From assembly GCF_002003265.1 (NCBI RefSeq), contig NZ_CP019687.1, positions 2,480,001-2,544,000 of the forward strand: a stretch of 64,000 bases of DNA, given 5' to 3'. Below, in pieces: positions 25,667 to 35,971 of the stretch. The position numbers and the translations under genes were made by a program. Each line of letters starts with the position of its first letter. The first letter of the stretch is position 1. The notes below the pieces were generated by a model that was not told where the DNA came from, did no database searches, and saw only the letters and a program-made list of their open reading frames with translations. Source of the stretch: Paenibacillus larvae subsp. larvae (GTDB taxonomy: Bacteria; Bacillota; Bacilli; Paenibacillales; NBRC-103111).

Positions 25667-27421
25667 TTAAAGAACACGGGCTCTTCCTGAATAAATTACA
25701 CCAACCTCCGGATAGACAGACACTTCCATACCGTCTTTCATCAAATCAAGGGCACGTTCCACCCCAACAATTACCGGAATACCCAGGCTAACAGCCACTA
25801 CTGCCGCATGAGAAGTAATTCCTCCAAGTTCCGTAATCAATGCGGAAGCTTTTTCAATAGCCGGCATATAGTCTTTGTCTGTGCTGCGGGCCACCAGAAT
25901 CGCACCGTCCGTCATTTTATTCAGAGCTTCCTCTGCGGAAGAAGCCGAGCATACGTTACCGGTAATGTTTTGGGAACCGATTCCCGTTCCTTTTCCAATC
26001 ATTTCACCGATTTGATGCACTTTCATCAGGTTGGTGCTGCCGGAACTTCCTACAGGAACTCCTGCTGTAATGATAACGATGTCACCCAGTGATACTGCAC
26101 CGGTTTTTAGACTGCTTTCCACCGCTTGCTCGAACAGTTCATCGGTTGTACTTGCATGACCGCGAAGTACAGGATGTACCCCCCAAACCAGACTGAGCCG
26201 ACGCATCATACGCTCGGTTTTGGTTACGGCAATAATCGGGGATTCCGGGCGGTATTTGGATACCATACGTGCTGTAAAGCCGCTTTCGGTAGCCGTAATA
26301 ATCGCTTTTGCCTCCAATTCCAATGCAGCATTGGCTACGGCCTGGCTGATGGCCTCAGTTACCGTCACCTGCAGAGCATTGGCCCGATGGAGAAAGATTT
26401 CACGATACTGCAGGGCTTGTTCCGTACGCTCTGCAATACGGGCCATGGTTTGAACCGCTTCTACCGGATATTTTCCGGCAGCTGTTTCTCCAGACAACAT
26501 AACAGCATCTGAACCGTCGAATACAGCGTTGGCCACATCACTGGATTCCGCGCGGGTCGGACGAGGGTTGCGCTGCATGGAATCCAGCATCATCGTTGCC
26601 GTAATAACCGGCTTCCCTGCCAGGTTGCATTTTTTGATCATTTCTTTTTGTGCGATCGGTACTTCCTCCGCAGGGATTTCTACACCAAGATCACCACGTG
26701 CCACCATTAAACCGTCAGAAACCTCGATGATCTCATCCAGGTTTTCGACGCCTTCCTGGTTTTCAATTTTCGGGATGATTTGAATGTGGGTTGCGTTATG
26801 ATGCTCCAATAATTCACGGATTTCAAGCACATCGCTTGCTTTGCGAACAAAAGAAGCGGCAATAAAATCCACATCCTGCTTAATGCCGAATCTGATGTCA
26901 TTAGCATCCTTTTCAGTGATTCCTGGAAGGGCAATTTTTACCCCAGGAACATTCACGCCTTTCTTGCTTTTAATAGCTCCCCCATTTACAATGGTGCACT
27001 CAATATCAGTTTCGTTGATGCTGTCAACCCTAAGGCCGATCAGACCGTCGTCAATTAAAATGGTGAACCCTACTTGAACATCCTTAGGAAGATTCTGGTA
27101 AGTAATGGAAATGCGATTCGCATCCCCAAGAATTTCTTCCGTTGTCAGTGTAATTTTATTTCCCTGAACAAGCTCGATAGGTTCTTCCTTCAGATTGCCC
27201 GTACGAATTTCCGGTCCTTTGGTATCTAATAGGATAGCCACATTTTTCCCGGTTTCCTGCGATGCCTGACGTATGGTCTGAATCCGCTTTCCGTGTTCCT
27301 CATAGTCTCCGTGTGAGAAATTAAGACGGGCCACGTTCATGCCCGCGTTCATCAACTTTTTCAGTATTTCCAGAGATTCACTTGCTGGGCCGATTGTACA
27401 AACGATTTTAGTTTTACGCAT
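25667..27421 (-). CDS. pyk: Pyruvate kinase with C-terminal PEP-utilising domain
   Basis: A 584-residue glycolytic enzyme converting PEP and ADP to pyruvate and ATP. It starts [16 protein letters not shown] at an ATG behind AGGAGG; the longer open frame is not a real start. Motifs: [14 protein letters not shown], the catalytic lysine region [27 protein letters not shown], and the K+/Mg site. After about residue 475 a mobile PEP-utiliser domain follows ([20 protein letters not shown]), typical of Bacillus-type Pyk. The start overlaps the accA stop by 8 bp. Confidence 0.95.
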   Translation of the reverse strand: MRKTKIVCTIGPASESLEILKKLMNAGMNVARLNFSHGDYEEHGKRIQTIRQASQETGKNVAILLDTKGPEIRTGNLKEEPIELVQGNKITLTTEEILGDANRISITYQNLPKDVQVGFTILIDDGLIGLRVDSINETDIECTIVNGGAIKSKKGVNVPGVKIALPGITEKDANDIRFGIKQDVDFIAASFVRKASDVLEIRELLEHHNATHIQIIPKIENQEGVENLDEIIEVSDGLMVARGDLGVEIPAEEVPIAQKEMIKKCNLAGKPVITATMMLDSMQRNPRPTRAESSDVANAVFDGSDAVMLSGETAAGKYPVEAVQTMARIAERTEQALQYREIFLHRANALQVTVTEAISQAVANAALELEAKAIITATESGFTARMVSKYRPESPIIAVTKTERMMRRLSLVWGVHPVLRGHASTTDELFEQAVESSLKTGAVSLGDIVIITAGVPVGSSGSTNLMKVHQIGEMIGKGTGIGSQNITGNVCSASSAEEALNKMTDGAILVARSTDKDYMPAIEKASALITELGGITSHAAVVAVSLGIPVIVGVERALDLMKDGMEVSVYPEVGVIYSGRARVL

Positions 27422-28388
27422 GGTTTCCCTCCTGTGTGAATGTAAACCTGCCGATCTCCCTGAATTTCCGGTATCGGTCTTCTTTGAGCTCCTGTTCCGA
27501 CATGGTAAGCAGCGGCTGCAAATGTTCAAGAAGTGCAGCTTTTATGTAATCCGCCTGCTTCTCCCAATCCCGGTGAGCACCGCCTTTGGGCTCTGGAATC
27601 GTTCCGTCAATTACCCCCAGTTTCTCAATATCTTTGGCGGTAATTTTCATTGCCTCCGCCGCATGCAGGGACTTTGAAGCATCATTATATAGTATAGAAG
27701 CGGCACCTTCGGGGCTAATTACCGAATAGATAGAATTCTCAAGCATGAGAACCCGGTTGCCGACACCCAAAGCCAGCGCTCCTCCACTACCACCTTCACC
27801 AATCACTATGCAGATAATCGGCACACGCATTGATGCCATTTCCAACAAATTGCGTGCAATAGCCTCCCCTTGCCCGCGTTCTTCAGATGCGATGCCGGGG
27901 TAAGCTCCCTTCGTATCGATAAATGTAATGATTGGACGTTTGAACTTGTCCGCCTGTTGCATTAGACGCAACGCTTTCCGGTACCCCTCCGGATGGGGCA
28001 TTCCAAAATTGCGGGCAATGTTGTCTTTAGTATCTTTACCCTTTTGGTGGCCAATAACCGTGACCGGTCTGCCCTCCAGTTTGGCGATACCACCGACGAT
28101 AGCCAGGTCATCACCATATAGGCGATCCCCATGAAGCTCTATAAAATCAGTAAAAATGGATTGTATATAGTCCATGGCTGTAGGCCGGCCAGGATGTCTG
28201 GCCAGCTGCATTCTTTGCGGTGTGCTCATGTTGACATACAATTCATTCTCCAATTGCTCGTATCTTTCTTCTAAACGTTTGATTTCTTCCGAGAAATCAA
28301 TCTGTTTCTCCTCGCCGAACTTTTTCAGTTCCTCGATTTTGGCACGCAGCTCTACCAGAGGCTGCTCAAAAGACAGTTCACCCGCCAT
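27414..28388 (-). CDS. accA: Acetyl-CoA carboxylase carboxyltransferase, alpha subunit
   Basis: A 324-residue subunit that, with AccD, transfers carboxyl groups from carboxybiotin to acetyl-CoA for fatty acid synthesis. Visible are an N-terminal coiled region ([16 protein letters not shown]), [31 protein letters not shown], and the oxyanion-type [17 protein letters not shown] choose the ATG at 28388 (MAGELSF), which has GGGGG at proper spacing, over one three codons earlier. It overlaps the end of accD. Confidence 0.95.
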   Translation of the reverse strand: MAGELSFEQPLVELRAKIEELKKFGEEKQIDFSEEIKRLEERYEQLENELYVNMSTPQRMQLARHPGRPTAMDYIQSIFTDFIELHGDRLYGDDLAIVGGIAKLEGRPVTVIGHQKGKDTKDNIARNFGMPHPEGYRKALRLMQQADKFKRPIITFIDTKGAYPGIASEERGQGEAIARNLLEMASMRVPIICIVIGEGGSGGALALGVGNRVLMLENSIYSVISPEGAASILYNDASKSLHAAEAMKITAKDIEKLGVIDGTIPEPKGGAHRDWEKQADYIKAALLEHLQPLLTMSEQELKEDRYRKFREIGRFTFTQEGNHA

Positions 28389-29250
28389 AATTCGCATCCC
28401 CCTTCATCATGTGCATATCCAAAATGGCTGTGAGTGTCGCCCTCATTTCCTTCCGGTGCACGACCTTATCCAACTGGCCGTGCTGAAGGTTAAACTCTGC
28501 AGTCTGGAAGTTATTCGGCAGTTTTTCCCGAATAGTTTGCTCAATCACACGACGTCCGGTAAAACCGAATGAAGATGCCGGTTCAGCCAGGATAATATCG
28601 CCAAGCATAGCAAAGCTAGCTGTAACTCCGCCAAAGGTCGGATCCGTTATGACCGAAACAAATAATCCACCAGATTCGTTCAACTTGGAAATGGCAGCAC
28701 TTGTTTTGGCCATCTGCATCAGGCTGAGAATACTTTCCTGCATACGGGCCCCGCCGGAAGTTGAGAAGAGAATGACAGGGTACTGCTTCTGAATAGCTTT
28801 TTCAACGGCCCGGGTTATTTTCTCCCCGACTACGGACCCCAGGGAACCGCCCATAAAATCAAAGCTCATGGCTCCAATAACCACAGGAAAACCGCCAATT
28901 GTTCCTTCCCCAGTCACAATGGCGTCTTTCAATCCGGATCTGGACGAAGCCTTAGCCAGCTTGTCCTTATAATCAGGGAACCCCAACGGATCTTCAGATA
29001 TCATCTGATCATCATATTCAAAAAGCCGTTCGTCATCAAGTGTCATACGAACGCGTTCCATCGCGTTTAATTTGTAATGATAACCGCACGCGAGGCACAC
29101 TTTCAAGTTCTTCTCAAGTTCTTTGCTGTATTGAATGGTACCGCAGCGCGGACATTTATTCATTAAGCCTTCTGGAATATCCCTCTTTGTTTTTTCGGAA
29201 GGGATGGTTGCGTATTTTCGCTTTTGAAATAGATCCTTTAACACATTCAC
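28378..29250 (-). CDS. accD: Acetyl-CoA carboxylase carboxyltransferase, beta subunit
   Basis: A 290-residue partner of AccA. The N-terminal zinc ribbon is clear: CPRCG and, 17 residues on, CLACG (about residues 34-56). The crotonase-like core contains [19 protein letters not shown] and [19 protein letters not shown]. It is the first gene of accD-accA-pyk; its last codons overlap accA. Confidence 0.95.
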   Translation of the reverse strand: MNVLKDLFQKRKYATIPSEKTKRDIPEGLMNKCPRCGTIQYSKELEKNLKVCLACGYHYKLNAMERVRMTLDDERLFEYDDQMISEDPLGFPDYKDKLAKASSRSGLKDAIVTGEGTIGGFPVVIGAMSFDFMGGSLGSVVGEKITRAVEKAIQKQYPVILFSTSGGARMQESILSLMQMAKTSAAISKLNESGGLFVSVITDPTFGGVTASFAMLGDIILAEPASSFGFTGRRVIEQTIREKLPNNFQTAEFNLQHGQLDKVVHRKEMRATLTAILDMHMMKGDANYGG

Positions 29251-29338
29251 ACCTCACTGGCTTCATAATCCTGCTTCGCCCGCTACTTCTAGCCTTTGTG
29301 TTCCAATACCGGAAGAAGATCAATCTGCCTTTCCCGCT

Positions 29339-29530
29339 TTACTTGTTATGCAAAATGGAATTCAGTACTTCCTGCACCTCTTCCACTTCACCTTCGGGAA
29401 CTAAGATTTCGAACTGATTCTTCGACATGCTGACTCCCCGGACCTGAACCAGGAAACCTTCTTCTGTCAGTCTATCTTTTATTCGCTCTGCAATATTCGC
29501 TGTGGGAGCAATATAAATTACTGTCCACAT
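29339..29530 (-). CDS. Small conserved protein of ferredoxin-like type
   Basis: A 63-residue soluble protein: MWTVIYIAPTANIAERIKDR, FLVQVRGVS, FEILVPEGEVEEVQEVL. The pattern of beta-alpha-beta-beta-alpha with a hydrophobic first strand suggests a small putative signal-transducing (DUF2007-like) fold. AGGAGG lies before the ATG. It lies between dnaE and accD in the same orientation. No function can be assigned. Confidence 0.6.
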   Translation of the reverse strand: MWTVIYIAPTANIAERIKDRLTEEGFLVQVRGVSMSKNQFEILVPEGEVEEVQEVLNSILHNK

Positions 29531-29812
29531 GGAAAAACCTCCTACAAGTTTGCTAAGGGCCAGGGTGCTGCTGTTCTCTCTAAATTCAATTTATCTCTCT
29601 GCCTACCCCGCAACTTCAGCTTCCCGCCTCGTGTACCTATACAATGGATTAATGATACCATATGTCCACTTTTTCCCGCAACAAAACAACTCATTATTAA
29701 AGGGGACAAAACCCAAGTTAAAAGTACCATTTCCCCCCTTCACTCCATATTTATTCCTTTTATTCGACCGTTCCATGCAAATTTTCAAGGTAAACGCTTT
29801 ATTTGGTTTGTT

Positions 29813-29868
29813 AAAAAGCCCTCCCACCCGGACCTTTTCGCTGCTTGGTCCTGGCGGGTAGGCTTTTT
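29813..29868 (-). terminator. Terminator after dnaE
   Basis: AAAAAGCC at 29813 pairs with GGCTTTTT at 29861, extended inside by CCCACCCGGACC/GGTCCTGGCGGGT. The 29531-29812 gap holds nothing else that I can support. Confidence 0.75.
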
Positions 29869-29882
29869 GTTCCTTTACTTTT

Positions 29883-32800
29883 TCATTTCACTCTGATGCT
29901 GGATGCTCCCAATAAGGTTTCCACTGCCTGAAACAATTCAGGTGACGGTTTTACCCGGTAAGCATCACTTAAAGCCACGGCTTTCTGATTACGTTCGTAG
30001 AACAGAGCAACCTGCAAGTGTCCGCTGTGTTTCTGCAAAAGCTGCTTCAGGGGAACCAGTTTCCCCTGTTCCTCATGATCTGGGGATATTTTGATATAGA
30101 CCCTCTGGTTCTTCCCTGTTTTTCCGATTCCCGCTTCCCCGGCATTATCCACGGTTAAAACTTTTTGCCTCGAATGGCTCCCGGACTTCCCAAAACTTAC
30201 CTGGCCATTATGAACAGCACCATTTTTCCTAATGTCCCCATTTTTATAAAAAAGCTGATAAATAGCCGGATCATCAGGACCGCAGACAACATCTGCCAAA
30301 AGTTTAGGCATATCTTCATCCTGGTGCTGCAGCTTTGCCTTTACAAAAACGACACGTCCTTTCTGGACAAGTGGAGCTGCCCCCTTCCATACTTTGGGGA
30401 AAAGGACGATCTCTACTTTGGCAATCCGGTCTTCCAGCTCCATAAAGGCCATCGGTTCCCCTCTTTTGGTCACGATGGTCTTGCTGGATGCGACCATGCC
30501 TGCCACAACCACTTCACTGTGATCGGGATACTCTTGCAGTTGGTAAAGCGGATCTGCTTCCAGCCTGCCCAATAGATCCTCATGCGCATCGAGCGGATGA
30601 CCGGACAAGTACATTCCGATCAATTCCCGCTCGTAATCCAGCTGCTGCAGCTTAGTCAGCATCGGCACGTCAGGGACCTCTACCTCCCAATGCGGCTCTT
30701 CTACAAAGCCGAACAAGTGCAGCTGGAGATCGTCCTTCTCTTTCCTCCACTTTAGTGCCGCCTCCGCCGTATCATCAAGCATGGCCACAAGCTGGGCTCT
30801 ATGACCCGGCAGCGTGTCAAACGCGCCGGCTTGAATCAATGATTCAATGACACGCTTATTGCAGATACGCAGATCAACGCGCCGGCAAAAATCAAGCAGG
30901 CTCGTAAACGTCTCTTTGCGCCGCTCCTTGAGCACCGCTTCAATGGCGCTTGCTCCAACATTCTTGATGGCCGCAAGCCCAAAGCGGATGGCTCCATTCA
31001 CGGGGATTTTATCCGCCATCCCCTCCTCTGCCGGCTCGCCGGCGTACCGGGCAGGCTCCGTACCAAACCCCGGAGAAGCAACCGGAGTGAAGAGCACTCC
31101 GCTCTCATTAATATCCGGAGGAAGCACATCCAGCTTCATTCGTCTGCACTCATCGACATATTCTGCCATTTTACGTTGGTTCCCGGTTACCGCTGTCAGC
31201 ATGGATGCCATGAAATGCCTTGGATAATGTGCCTTCAGATAAGCCGTCTGGAAGGCGAGTACACCGTATGCGGTCGCGTGCGCACGCGGATAGCCATAGT
31301 CCGCGAAACGGACGATCATATCATAGACATGATTCGCCTCCTCTGCAGTAAAGCCTTGGCCAAGGCTTCCCTCTACAAAATGGGAACGCTGCTCATCCAG
31401 TACCTCACGTTTTTTCTTAGATACAGCCCGGCGCAGCAAATCCGCTTCACCCAGGCTGAATCCCGCCATCCTGGAGGCAATCTGCATAATCTGTTCCTGA
31501 TACACGATAATGCCGTACGTATCTTTCAAAATCGTCTCCAAGGAGGGGTGCGGATAAACCGGTTCCGTCTGTTTATGTTTGCAGGCAATATACTGCGGGA
31601 TAAACTCCATCGGTCCTGGACGGTACAGGGCGAGTACGGAAATGATGTCCTCAAACCGTGACGGCTTAAGCTCCTTCAATACCCGGCGCATACCGGGGGA
31701 TTCAAGCTGAAACACACCGGTTGTTTCGCCTCTGCTGAGAAGCTCATACGTTTTAGGGTCACTCTTGTCCGTCTGTGTCCAATCAACCAGCTTCCCTTCC
31801 TGCTCCTTGATCCAGGCAAGTGTACGTTCGATAATGGATAAGGTACGGAGCCCGAGGAAATCTATCTTCAGCAATCCTATGGATTCCAAATGCTCCATGG
31901 AATACTGCGTCAGGGGTGTTTGTTCAGTTCCTTCCTGGAGCGGAACATAATCGGTAAGAGGATCACGGGAAATGACAACCCCCGCGGCGTGAGTCGAAGC
32001 ATGTCGGGGCATGCCTTCGACACGTTTTGCCATATTCAGCAATTCCGCTGTTTTTGGCTGCTTTTCCGCAAGCTCGCGAAGATCGCTGTTCACTTCAAGC
32101 GCATGGTCAATTGTCATGCCCAGATGGTTTGGTATCAGCTTGGCCGCTTTATCTACTTCATTGTAAGGAAGATTAAGGACTCTTCCCACATCCCGCACCG
32201 CAGCCTTGGCCGCCATGGTCCCGAAAGTAATAATCTGGGCTACACGTTCCTTGCCGTATTTACGTACTACGTAATCAATGACTTCGTCCCGCCTTTCATC
32301 ATTAAAATCTATATCAATATCAGGCATGGTGATCCGTTCGGGATTAAGGAACCGCTCGAACAGCAGGTTATACTCAATGGGATCTACATCGGTAATATTC
32401 AATGCATAGGCGACAAGGCTCCCTGCAGAGGATCCCCTGCCCGGGCCGGTCATGATTCCCTGTTCATGGGCATACCGGATAAAGTCCCATACTATGAGGA
32501 AGTAATCCGAGAATCCCATGCTTTCAATAACATCCAATTCATAATAAAGCTTTTGTTCCACTTGCTTGCGGAAATCCGAAGACGGGTCATTCCACTCTTG
32601 ACGGGTTCCATAGCGCCCTGAAATTCCTTCCAGGCAAAGCTGTTTCAGATATTCCGCCGCTGTAAGAGATTCCGGAATAGGTTCAAAACTTGGCAGGATA
32701 GAATGTCCTAATTCAATTTCCACCTGGCATTGGGCTGCCACTTTTTCCGTATTTAAGACAGCCTCGGGCACATGGGCGAATAAAGCGGCCATTGCTTCCC

Positions 32801-33539
32801 GGGTTTTCAGATAGAGCTGACTTGTCCCCATCTTCAATCTGTCCTCGTCCTCTACTGTTTTGCCTGTACCGATACAAATCAGAACATCCTGCACTTCATG
32901 ATCAGGTTCCCGCACGTAATGGACGTCATTGGTTGCAATAAGCGGTATGCCGGTTTCACGGCTCAATTCAATCATACTGTGCATGACTTTCTTCTGCTCC
33001 ATCATGCCGTGATCCTGAATCTCCAGATAAAAATCCTCACCAAATATAGAACGGTAACGTTCGGCGGCCTTCCTTGCGTCTTCTTTGCGGTCGTGGAGCA
33101 AATGCTGGGATACTTCACTGCCAAGGCAGGCACTCAGACAGATCAGCCCTTCCGAATGGGCTGCCAGATGCTCGGCGTCAATCCGCGGTTTATAATGGAA
33201 TCCTTCCAAATGTCCAATGGAGCACAGCTTCATTAAATTACGGTAACCCGTATTATTCTTGGCAAGGAGGATCAGATGATAGATAGGCTGCTCCTGCCGA
33301 TTGCCCTTCTGCCTGATAGAGCCCGTGGTGAAATAAACCTCACACCCTATGATCGGCTTGATCCCACGCTGTTTGCAGGCTTTATAAAAAGCAATTGTGC
33401 CGTACATAACCCCGTGATCGGTCAGGGCAAGAGCGGACATGCCCAGTTCCGCCGCCCGCTCCGTAAGATCATGGATACGCGCGGCGCCGTCGAGCAGGCT
33501 GTATTCACTGTGCACATGCAAATGTACAAACGAACTCAC
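29883..33539 (-). CDS. dnaE: DNA polymerase III alpha subunit, DnaE type
   Basis: A 1218-residue C-family polymerase. Order: N-terminal PHP domain ([19 protein letters not shown]), palm with the catalytic acids in [34 protein letters not shown], fingers ([20 protein letters not shown]), a helix-hairpin-helix region around [23 protein letters not shown] (split motif), and a C-terminal OB domain ([20 protein letters not shown]). In Bacillales DnaE extends RNA primers during lagging-strand synthesis next to PolC. It leads the operon region toward accDA. Confidence 0.95.
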   Translation of the reverse strand: MSSFVHLHVHSEYSLLDGAARIHDLTERAAELGMSALALTDHGVMYGTIAFYKACKQRGIKPIIGCEVYFTTGSIRQKGNRQEQPIYHLILLAKNNTGYRNLMKLCSIGHLEGFHYKPRIDAEHLAAHSEGLICLSACLGSEVSQHLLHDRKEDARKAAERYRSIFGEDFYLEIQDHGMMEQKKVMHSMIELSRETGIPLIATNDVHYVREPDHEVQDVLICIGTGKTVEDEDRLKMGTSQLYLKTREAMAALFAHVPEAVLNTEKVAAQCQVEIELGHSILPSFEPIPESLTAAEYLKQLCLEGISGRYGTRQEWNDPSSDFRKQVEQKLYYELDVIESMGFSDYFLIVWDFIRYAHEQGIMTGPGRGSSAGSLVAYALNITDVDPIEYNLLFERFLNPERITMPDIDIDFNDERRDEVIDYVVRKYGKERVAQIITFGTMAAKAAVRDVGRVLNLPYNEVDKAAKLIPNHLGMTIDHALEVNSDLRELAEKQPKTAELLNMAKRVEGMPRHASTHAAGVVISRDPLTDYVPLQEGTEQTPLTQYSMEHLESIGLLKIDFLGLRTLSIIERTLAWIKEQEGKLVDWTQTDKSDPKTYELLSRGETTGVFQLESPGMRRVLKELKPSRFEDIISVLALYRPGPMEFIPQYIACKHKQTEPVYPHPSLETILKDTYGIIVYQEQIMQIASRMAGFSLGEADLLRRAVSKKKREVLDEQRSHFVEGSLGQGFTAEEANHVYDMIVRFADYGYPRAHATAYGVLAFQTAYLKAHYPRHFMASMLTAVTGNQRKMAEYVDECRRMKLDVLPPDINESGVLFTPVASPGFGTEPARYAGEPAEEGMADKIPVNGAIRFGLAAIKNVGASAIEAVLKERRKETFTSLLDFCRRVDLRICNKRVIESLIQAGAFDTLPGHRAQLVAMLDDTAEAALKWRKEKDDLQLHLFGFVEEPHWEVEVPDVPMLTKLQQLDYERELIGMYLSGHPLDAHEDLLGRLEADPLYQLQEYPDHSEVVVAGMVASSKTIVTKRGEPMAFMELEDRIAKVEIVLFPKVWKGAAPLVQKGRVVFVKAKLQHQDEDMPKLLADVVCGPDDPAIYQLFYKNGDIRKNGAVHNGQVSFGKSGSHSRQKVLTVDNAGEAGIGKTGKNQRVYIKISPDHEEQGKLVPLKQLLQKHSGHLQVALFYERNQKAVALSDAYRVKPSPELFQAVETLLGASSIRVK

Positions 33540-33594
33540 TACGTTCCATCCTCTCTGGATCCAGTTCTTAACATATTAAAAGTTTCTCGGTTTA

Positions 33595-33646
33595 AATCAA
33601 TTTCATAACTTAGATTTCCATCCGAAGAAGTTTTATGAAATTGATT
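33595..33646. repeat. Dispersed hairpin repeat, copy 2
   Basis: AATCAATTTCATAA (33595-33608) and TTATGAAATTGATT (33633-33646) are perfect 14-bp arms around a 24-nt loop. The first 31 bp match the copy at 6761 with one mismatch, same strand. It lies upstream of dnaE. Confidence 0.7.
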
Positions 33647-33715
33647 CGGTTTTTCTTTCAATTTTATCATACATCGAACACAAATTCGCCCTTTTGCTAA
33701 AGTCCGGATATTCTT

Positions 33716-34560
33716 CTTGAACCTCTCATGACTAAAATCACGAGGTTCTTGGGAAGAGAGCATACTTGTTAGCGTATTTCTTTACCAACAGAGGTTTCTC
33801 TTAAATACTTTTCGCTAGTTTATGATTATGCAACATACCTTTTGTGTTTAAGTCCTCAATACAGATCATATCGTGGTTTTTGATCATGTCTGTACTTAAC
33901 TTATTCAGAAAGTCATTGCGTTGATTCATTACTTTTTCGTGCAAACGAGCGACTTTACGCTTTTGTTTTTGATAGTTTTTCGCTTCATATAGGTTGATAC
34001 CGTTTTTCTTAGCAGCCAACGCACGTCTGGACAGCTTACGTTGTTCACGTTTCTGTGATGCCTAAGTCAATACCAATGGCAGAATCCGTTTTTGGAAGCA
34101 CGTATATTTCTTCTTCACAAAGAATAGATACGAAGAATTTTCCACTGGCGTTCTTGCAAATTGTAGCATTAAGGATATTGGGCTCTTGACTTTTAGCAAA
34201 CTTAACCGGTCCTAGTTTAGGAAGTTTGATATGTCCTTCTAATATAGCAATATTATTGTTTGTAAATTGGGTTGTATAGCTTTGTACAGGATTCTTTTTG
34301 CTTTTAAATTGAGGTTTATTGTTTTGCTTTTTGAAGAATCGAGAAAAAGAATCCGCCAAACATAGAAAAACACCTCTAAATAATTTTAACATATGTATCT
34401 GTTGAAATCCGATTATATAAGTGTTAGGCAGTTTATTTAGTTCAATATATCTCGGTCGATTGACATAGCTAAAGCCTATGCCTCAACCGAAGCTTGCTTA
34501 CTCACGACTGAAGTCACGAGTTTGCGCAAGCTTTTTCATCAATTTCAGTCATAATGCGGA
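33716..34560 (-). mobile_element. Gutted IS200/IS605-family tnpB element
   Basis: Right-end hairpin TTGAACCTCTCATGACTAAA lies at 33716-33735. A tnpB remnant runs from about 34390 to 33800, and hairpin-like sequence CTCACGACTGAAGTCACGAG lies at 34501-34520 near the other side. No tnpA is present. The protein start, the zinc-finger and the last RuvC part are missing. Confidence 0.65.
33801..34392 (-). pseudogene. TnpB-family RNA-guided nuclease, broken
   Basis: Two frames together show TnpB features. The upstream frame (34392-34045) has FFKKQNNKPQFKSKKNPVQS, a beta region and the RuvC I motif AIGIDLGITE with its catalytic Asp. After a frameshift near 34045 the other frame (34019-33801) carries EKVMNQRNDFLNKLSTDMI and the RuvC II Glu in ICIEDLNTKGML. 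The N-terminal third, the zinc ribbon and RuvC III are absent, so it cannot cut DNA. TnpB acts with a guide RNA from the element's right end; here only the relic of that system remains. Confidence 0.75.
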
Positions 34561-34576
34561 CAGGTCCCCATACAAT
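34549..34576 (+). promoter_or_regulatory. Candidate sigma-E promoter of ytrHI
   Basis: CATACAAT (34569-34576) equals the sporulation sigma-E -10 consensus, with TCATAAT (34549-34555) as -35; the 13-bp spacer is slightly short. It lies 40 bp before the ytrH start and immediately beside the tnpB element's edge. Confidence 0.5.
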
Positions 34577-34615
34577 GTAGAGACAAGGGTTTTGCAAAAG
34601 GAAGGAGCACTCCGA

Positions 34616-34948
34616 ATGAGCGACTTTATCACAGATATGATTTTGGATTTTTTTATTGCATTCGGTGTTGTGCTGGGTGCTTGTATGATGGGTGCAGTCG
34701 GATCCGTATTAAGCCTCCAGCCTCCTACGGAGAATATGCTGCTGCTTGCCGAACGGATAAAAATCTGGGCCATGGTAGCCGCCATAGGGGGAACTATTGA
34801 TCCGATCAGGGTTATTGAAAGTCATGTGGCGGGAGGGGATTTATCGCCAGCCATTAAGCAGATTATGATCATCGTCAGTGCATTTATGGGAGCTCATATG
34901 GGAGCTACCGTGATCCACTGGATTGCCAAGGGTGGCGGTTCCGTTTGA
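34616..34948 (+). CDS. ytrH: Sporulation membrane protein YtrH
   Basis: A 110-residue protein with three hydrophobic segments: MSDFITDMILDFFIAFGVVL, WAMVAAIGGTIDPIRVIE, MIIVSAFMGAHMGATVIHWI. It matches the YtrH family, required for efficient sporulation in B. subtilis (sigma-E regulon, mother cell). GAAGGAG precedes the ATG at 34616; upstream in-frame codons belong to the IS flank. The 3' end overlaps ytrI, the usual partner. Confidence 0.8.
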   Translation: MSDFITDMILDFFIAFGVVLGACMMGAVGSVLSLQPPTENMLLLAERIKIWAMVAAIGGTIDPIRVIESHVAGGDLSPAIKQIMIIVSAFMGAHMGATVIHWIAKGGGSV

Positions 34949-35523
34949 AAATCCCCTCTTTTTACCGGGCCTCCCGGCTTTTACCCGGAATCGGTTTGTT
35001 TTTATCCGGAGTAATTATTGGCAGCAGCATTTTCATGGGGGTTTATCATCAAAACTTTAACTTCCTTGTTGTAGAACTCCGGAAACTGAAATCCGATAAT
35101 GAACGGCTCTCTCTTGATCTGGAATCTTTAACGAAATTTAAGGACAAGCAGACTGTCATCCAGCGGGTCACCGTACATTTGAAAGATAGCCAGACACCTC
35201 CCCTGAACGAGGATATCCGCAAAGAACTTGAAAAGAAAGTCCAAAACGATATGAAGGTGGTTGTCGGGCAAAAGGTCAATAGTGTGAATGATTCTCTGGA
35301 GCTATATGAGAAACTCATTTCCGACCGGACTTATTACGGCGTCTTTGAAAAAGATTATGTCGTAAGGGTGAAGGCCATTATGCTTGTAAAAAATGAGCTT
35401 GTATTCTGGATCGCGGCCTTAGAGCGAAAACCCGGCGCTGCCGGAGCCCCTTCAGATACAGAGGAAAATAAAGGGAAAAGCCAATGGTTTTCTCCAAAAA
35501 AAGATGACCCTTTTACTATGTAA
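34945..35523 (+). CDS. ytrI: Sporulation membrane protein YtrI
   Basis: A 192-residue protein with one N-terminal transmembrane helix (LLPGIGLFLSGVIIGSSIF), a coiled stretch (LVVELRKLKSDNERLSLDLE) and an extracytoplasmic alpha/beta domain. It begins with TTG overlapping the ytrH stop by 4 bp, so translation is coupled. Position and architecture fit YtrI, which acts with YtrH in sporulation. The tail after residue 165 is charged and probably disordered. Confidence 0.75.
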   Translation: MKIPSFYRASRLLPGIGLFLSGVIIGSSIFMGVYHQNFNFLVVELRKLKSDNERLSLDLESLTKFKDKQTVIQRVTVHLKDSQTPPLNEDIRKELEKKVQNDMKVVVGQKVNSVNDSLELYEKLISDRTYYGVFEKDYVVRVKAIMLVKNELVFWIAALERKPGAAGAPSDTEENKGKSQWFSPKKDDPFTM

Positions 35524-35542
35524 AGTCCCGTATATATAACAA

Positions 35543-35598
35543 AGAAGAGACCTCCAAAATCCTAACTGTAAGATAAATGAAGGTCTCTTCTCTTTTTT
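35543..35598 (+). terminator. Terminator after ytrI
   Basis: AGAAGAGACCT (35543-35553) pairs perfectly with AGGTCTCTTCT (35581-35591), followed by CTTTTTT. Confidence 0.8.
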
Positions 35599-35633
35599 GG
35601 GCTGGCCCCTTTTGGGCAGCGGAAACACCCTTA

Positions 35634-35775
35634 TCAATCCTCGCCAAATTTGTTCTCTACAAGCTTTGCAAGCGCCTCGATAGCTTTCCTGTTCCCCTTC
35701 CCCCTTTGCTTCAAGGCGTAATACTCGTCCCTTTTTGTATTATGTGAAGAATTTCCATGTTTCTTGTTAACAGGT
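35634..35775 (-). pseudogene. Unidentified C-terminal gene scrap
   Basis: A minus-strand frame without a start codon ends KRDEYYALKQRGKGN then EALAKLVENKFGED at a TGA (35634-35636). The helix-rich, charged pattern looks like the end of a real protein, but I do not recognise it. The rest of 35776-35906 shows nothing. Confidence 0.25.
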
Positions 35776-35906
35776 TGTAATCAATTGCAGGGCAACTTAT
35801 TTTATATTGGAATCAACAGTAGGTAGAGAAGATACAAATACGGTTCAGATTTATCTATATCTTGTACCTGTTCGGATGGAAAATCTAAGTTATGAAATTA
35901 TATAAA

Positions 35907-35941
35907 AAGTCACTTTTCGGACAAAATCCGAAAAGTGACTT
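35907..35941 (-). terminator. Terminator after the NlpC/P60 gene
   Basis: AAGTCACTTTTCGGA pairs perfectly with TCCGAAAAGTGACTT around ACAAAA; on the minus strand TTTTTAT follows. Confidence 0.8.
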
Positions 35942-35971
35942 GGTCTTAACTGTTCCAATACGAATATAATC

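Noticed and set aside
31890-32621. Plus-strand frame opposite dnaE
   Set aside because: It lies antisense within the catalytic core of dnaE and has no recognisable domain.
33539-33763. Minus-strand 74-codon frame across the tnpB right end
   Set aside because: It translates through the repeat hairpin and IS end and resembles no protein; it is an accidental open frame.
34478-34615. In-frame upstream extension of ytrH
   Set aside because: The extension translates the IS edge; the ATG at 34616 has the ribosome-binding site and the family start.
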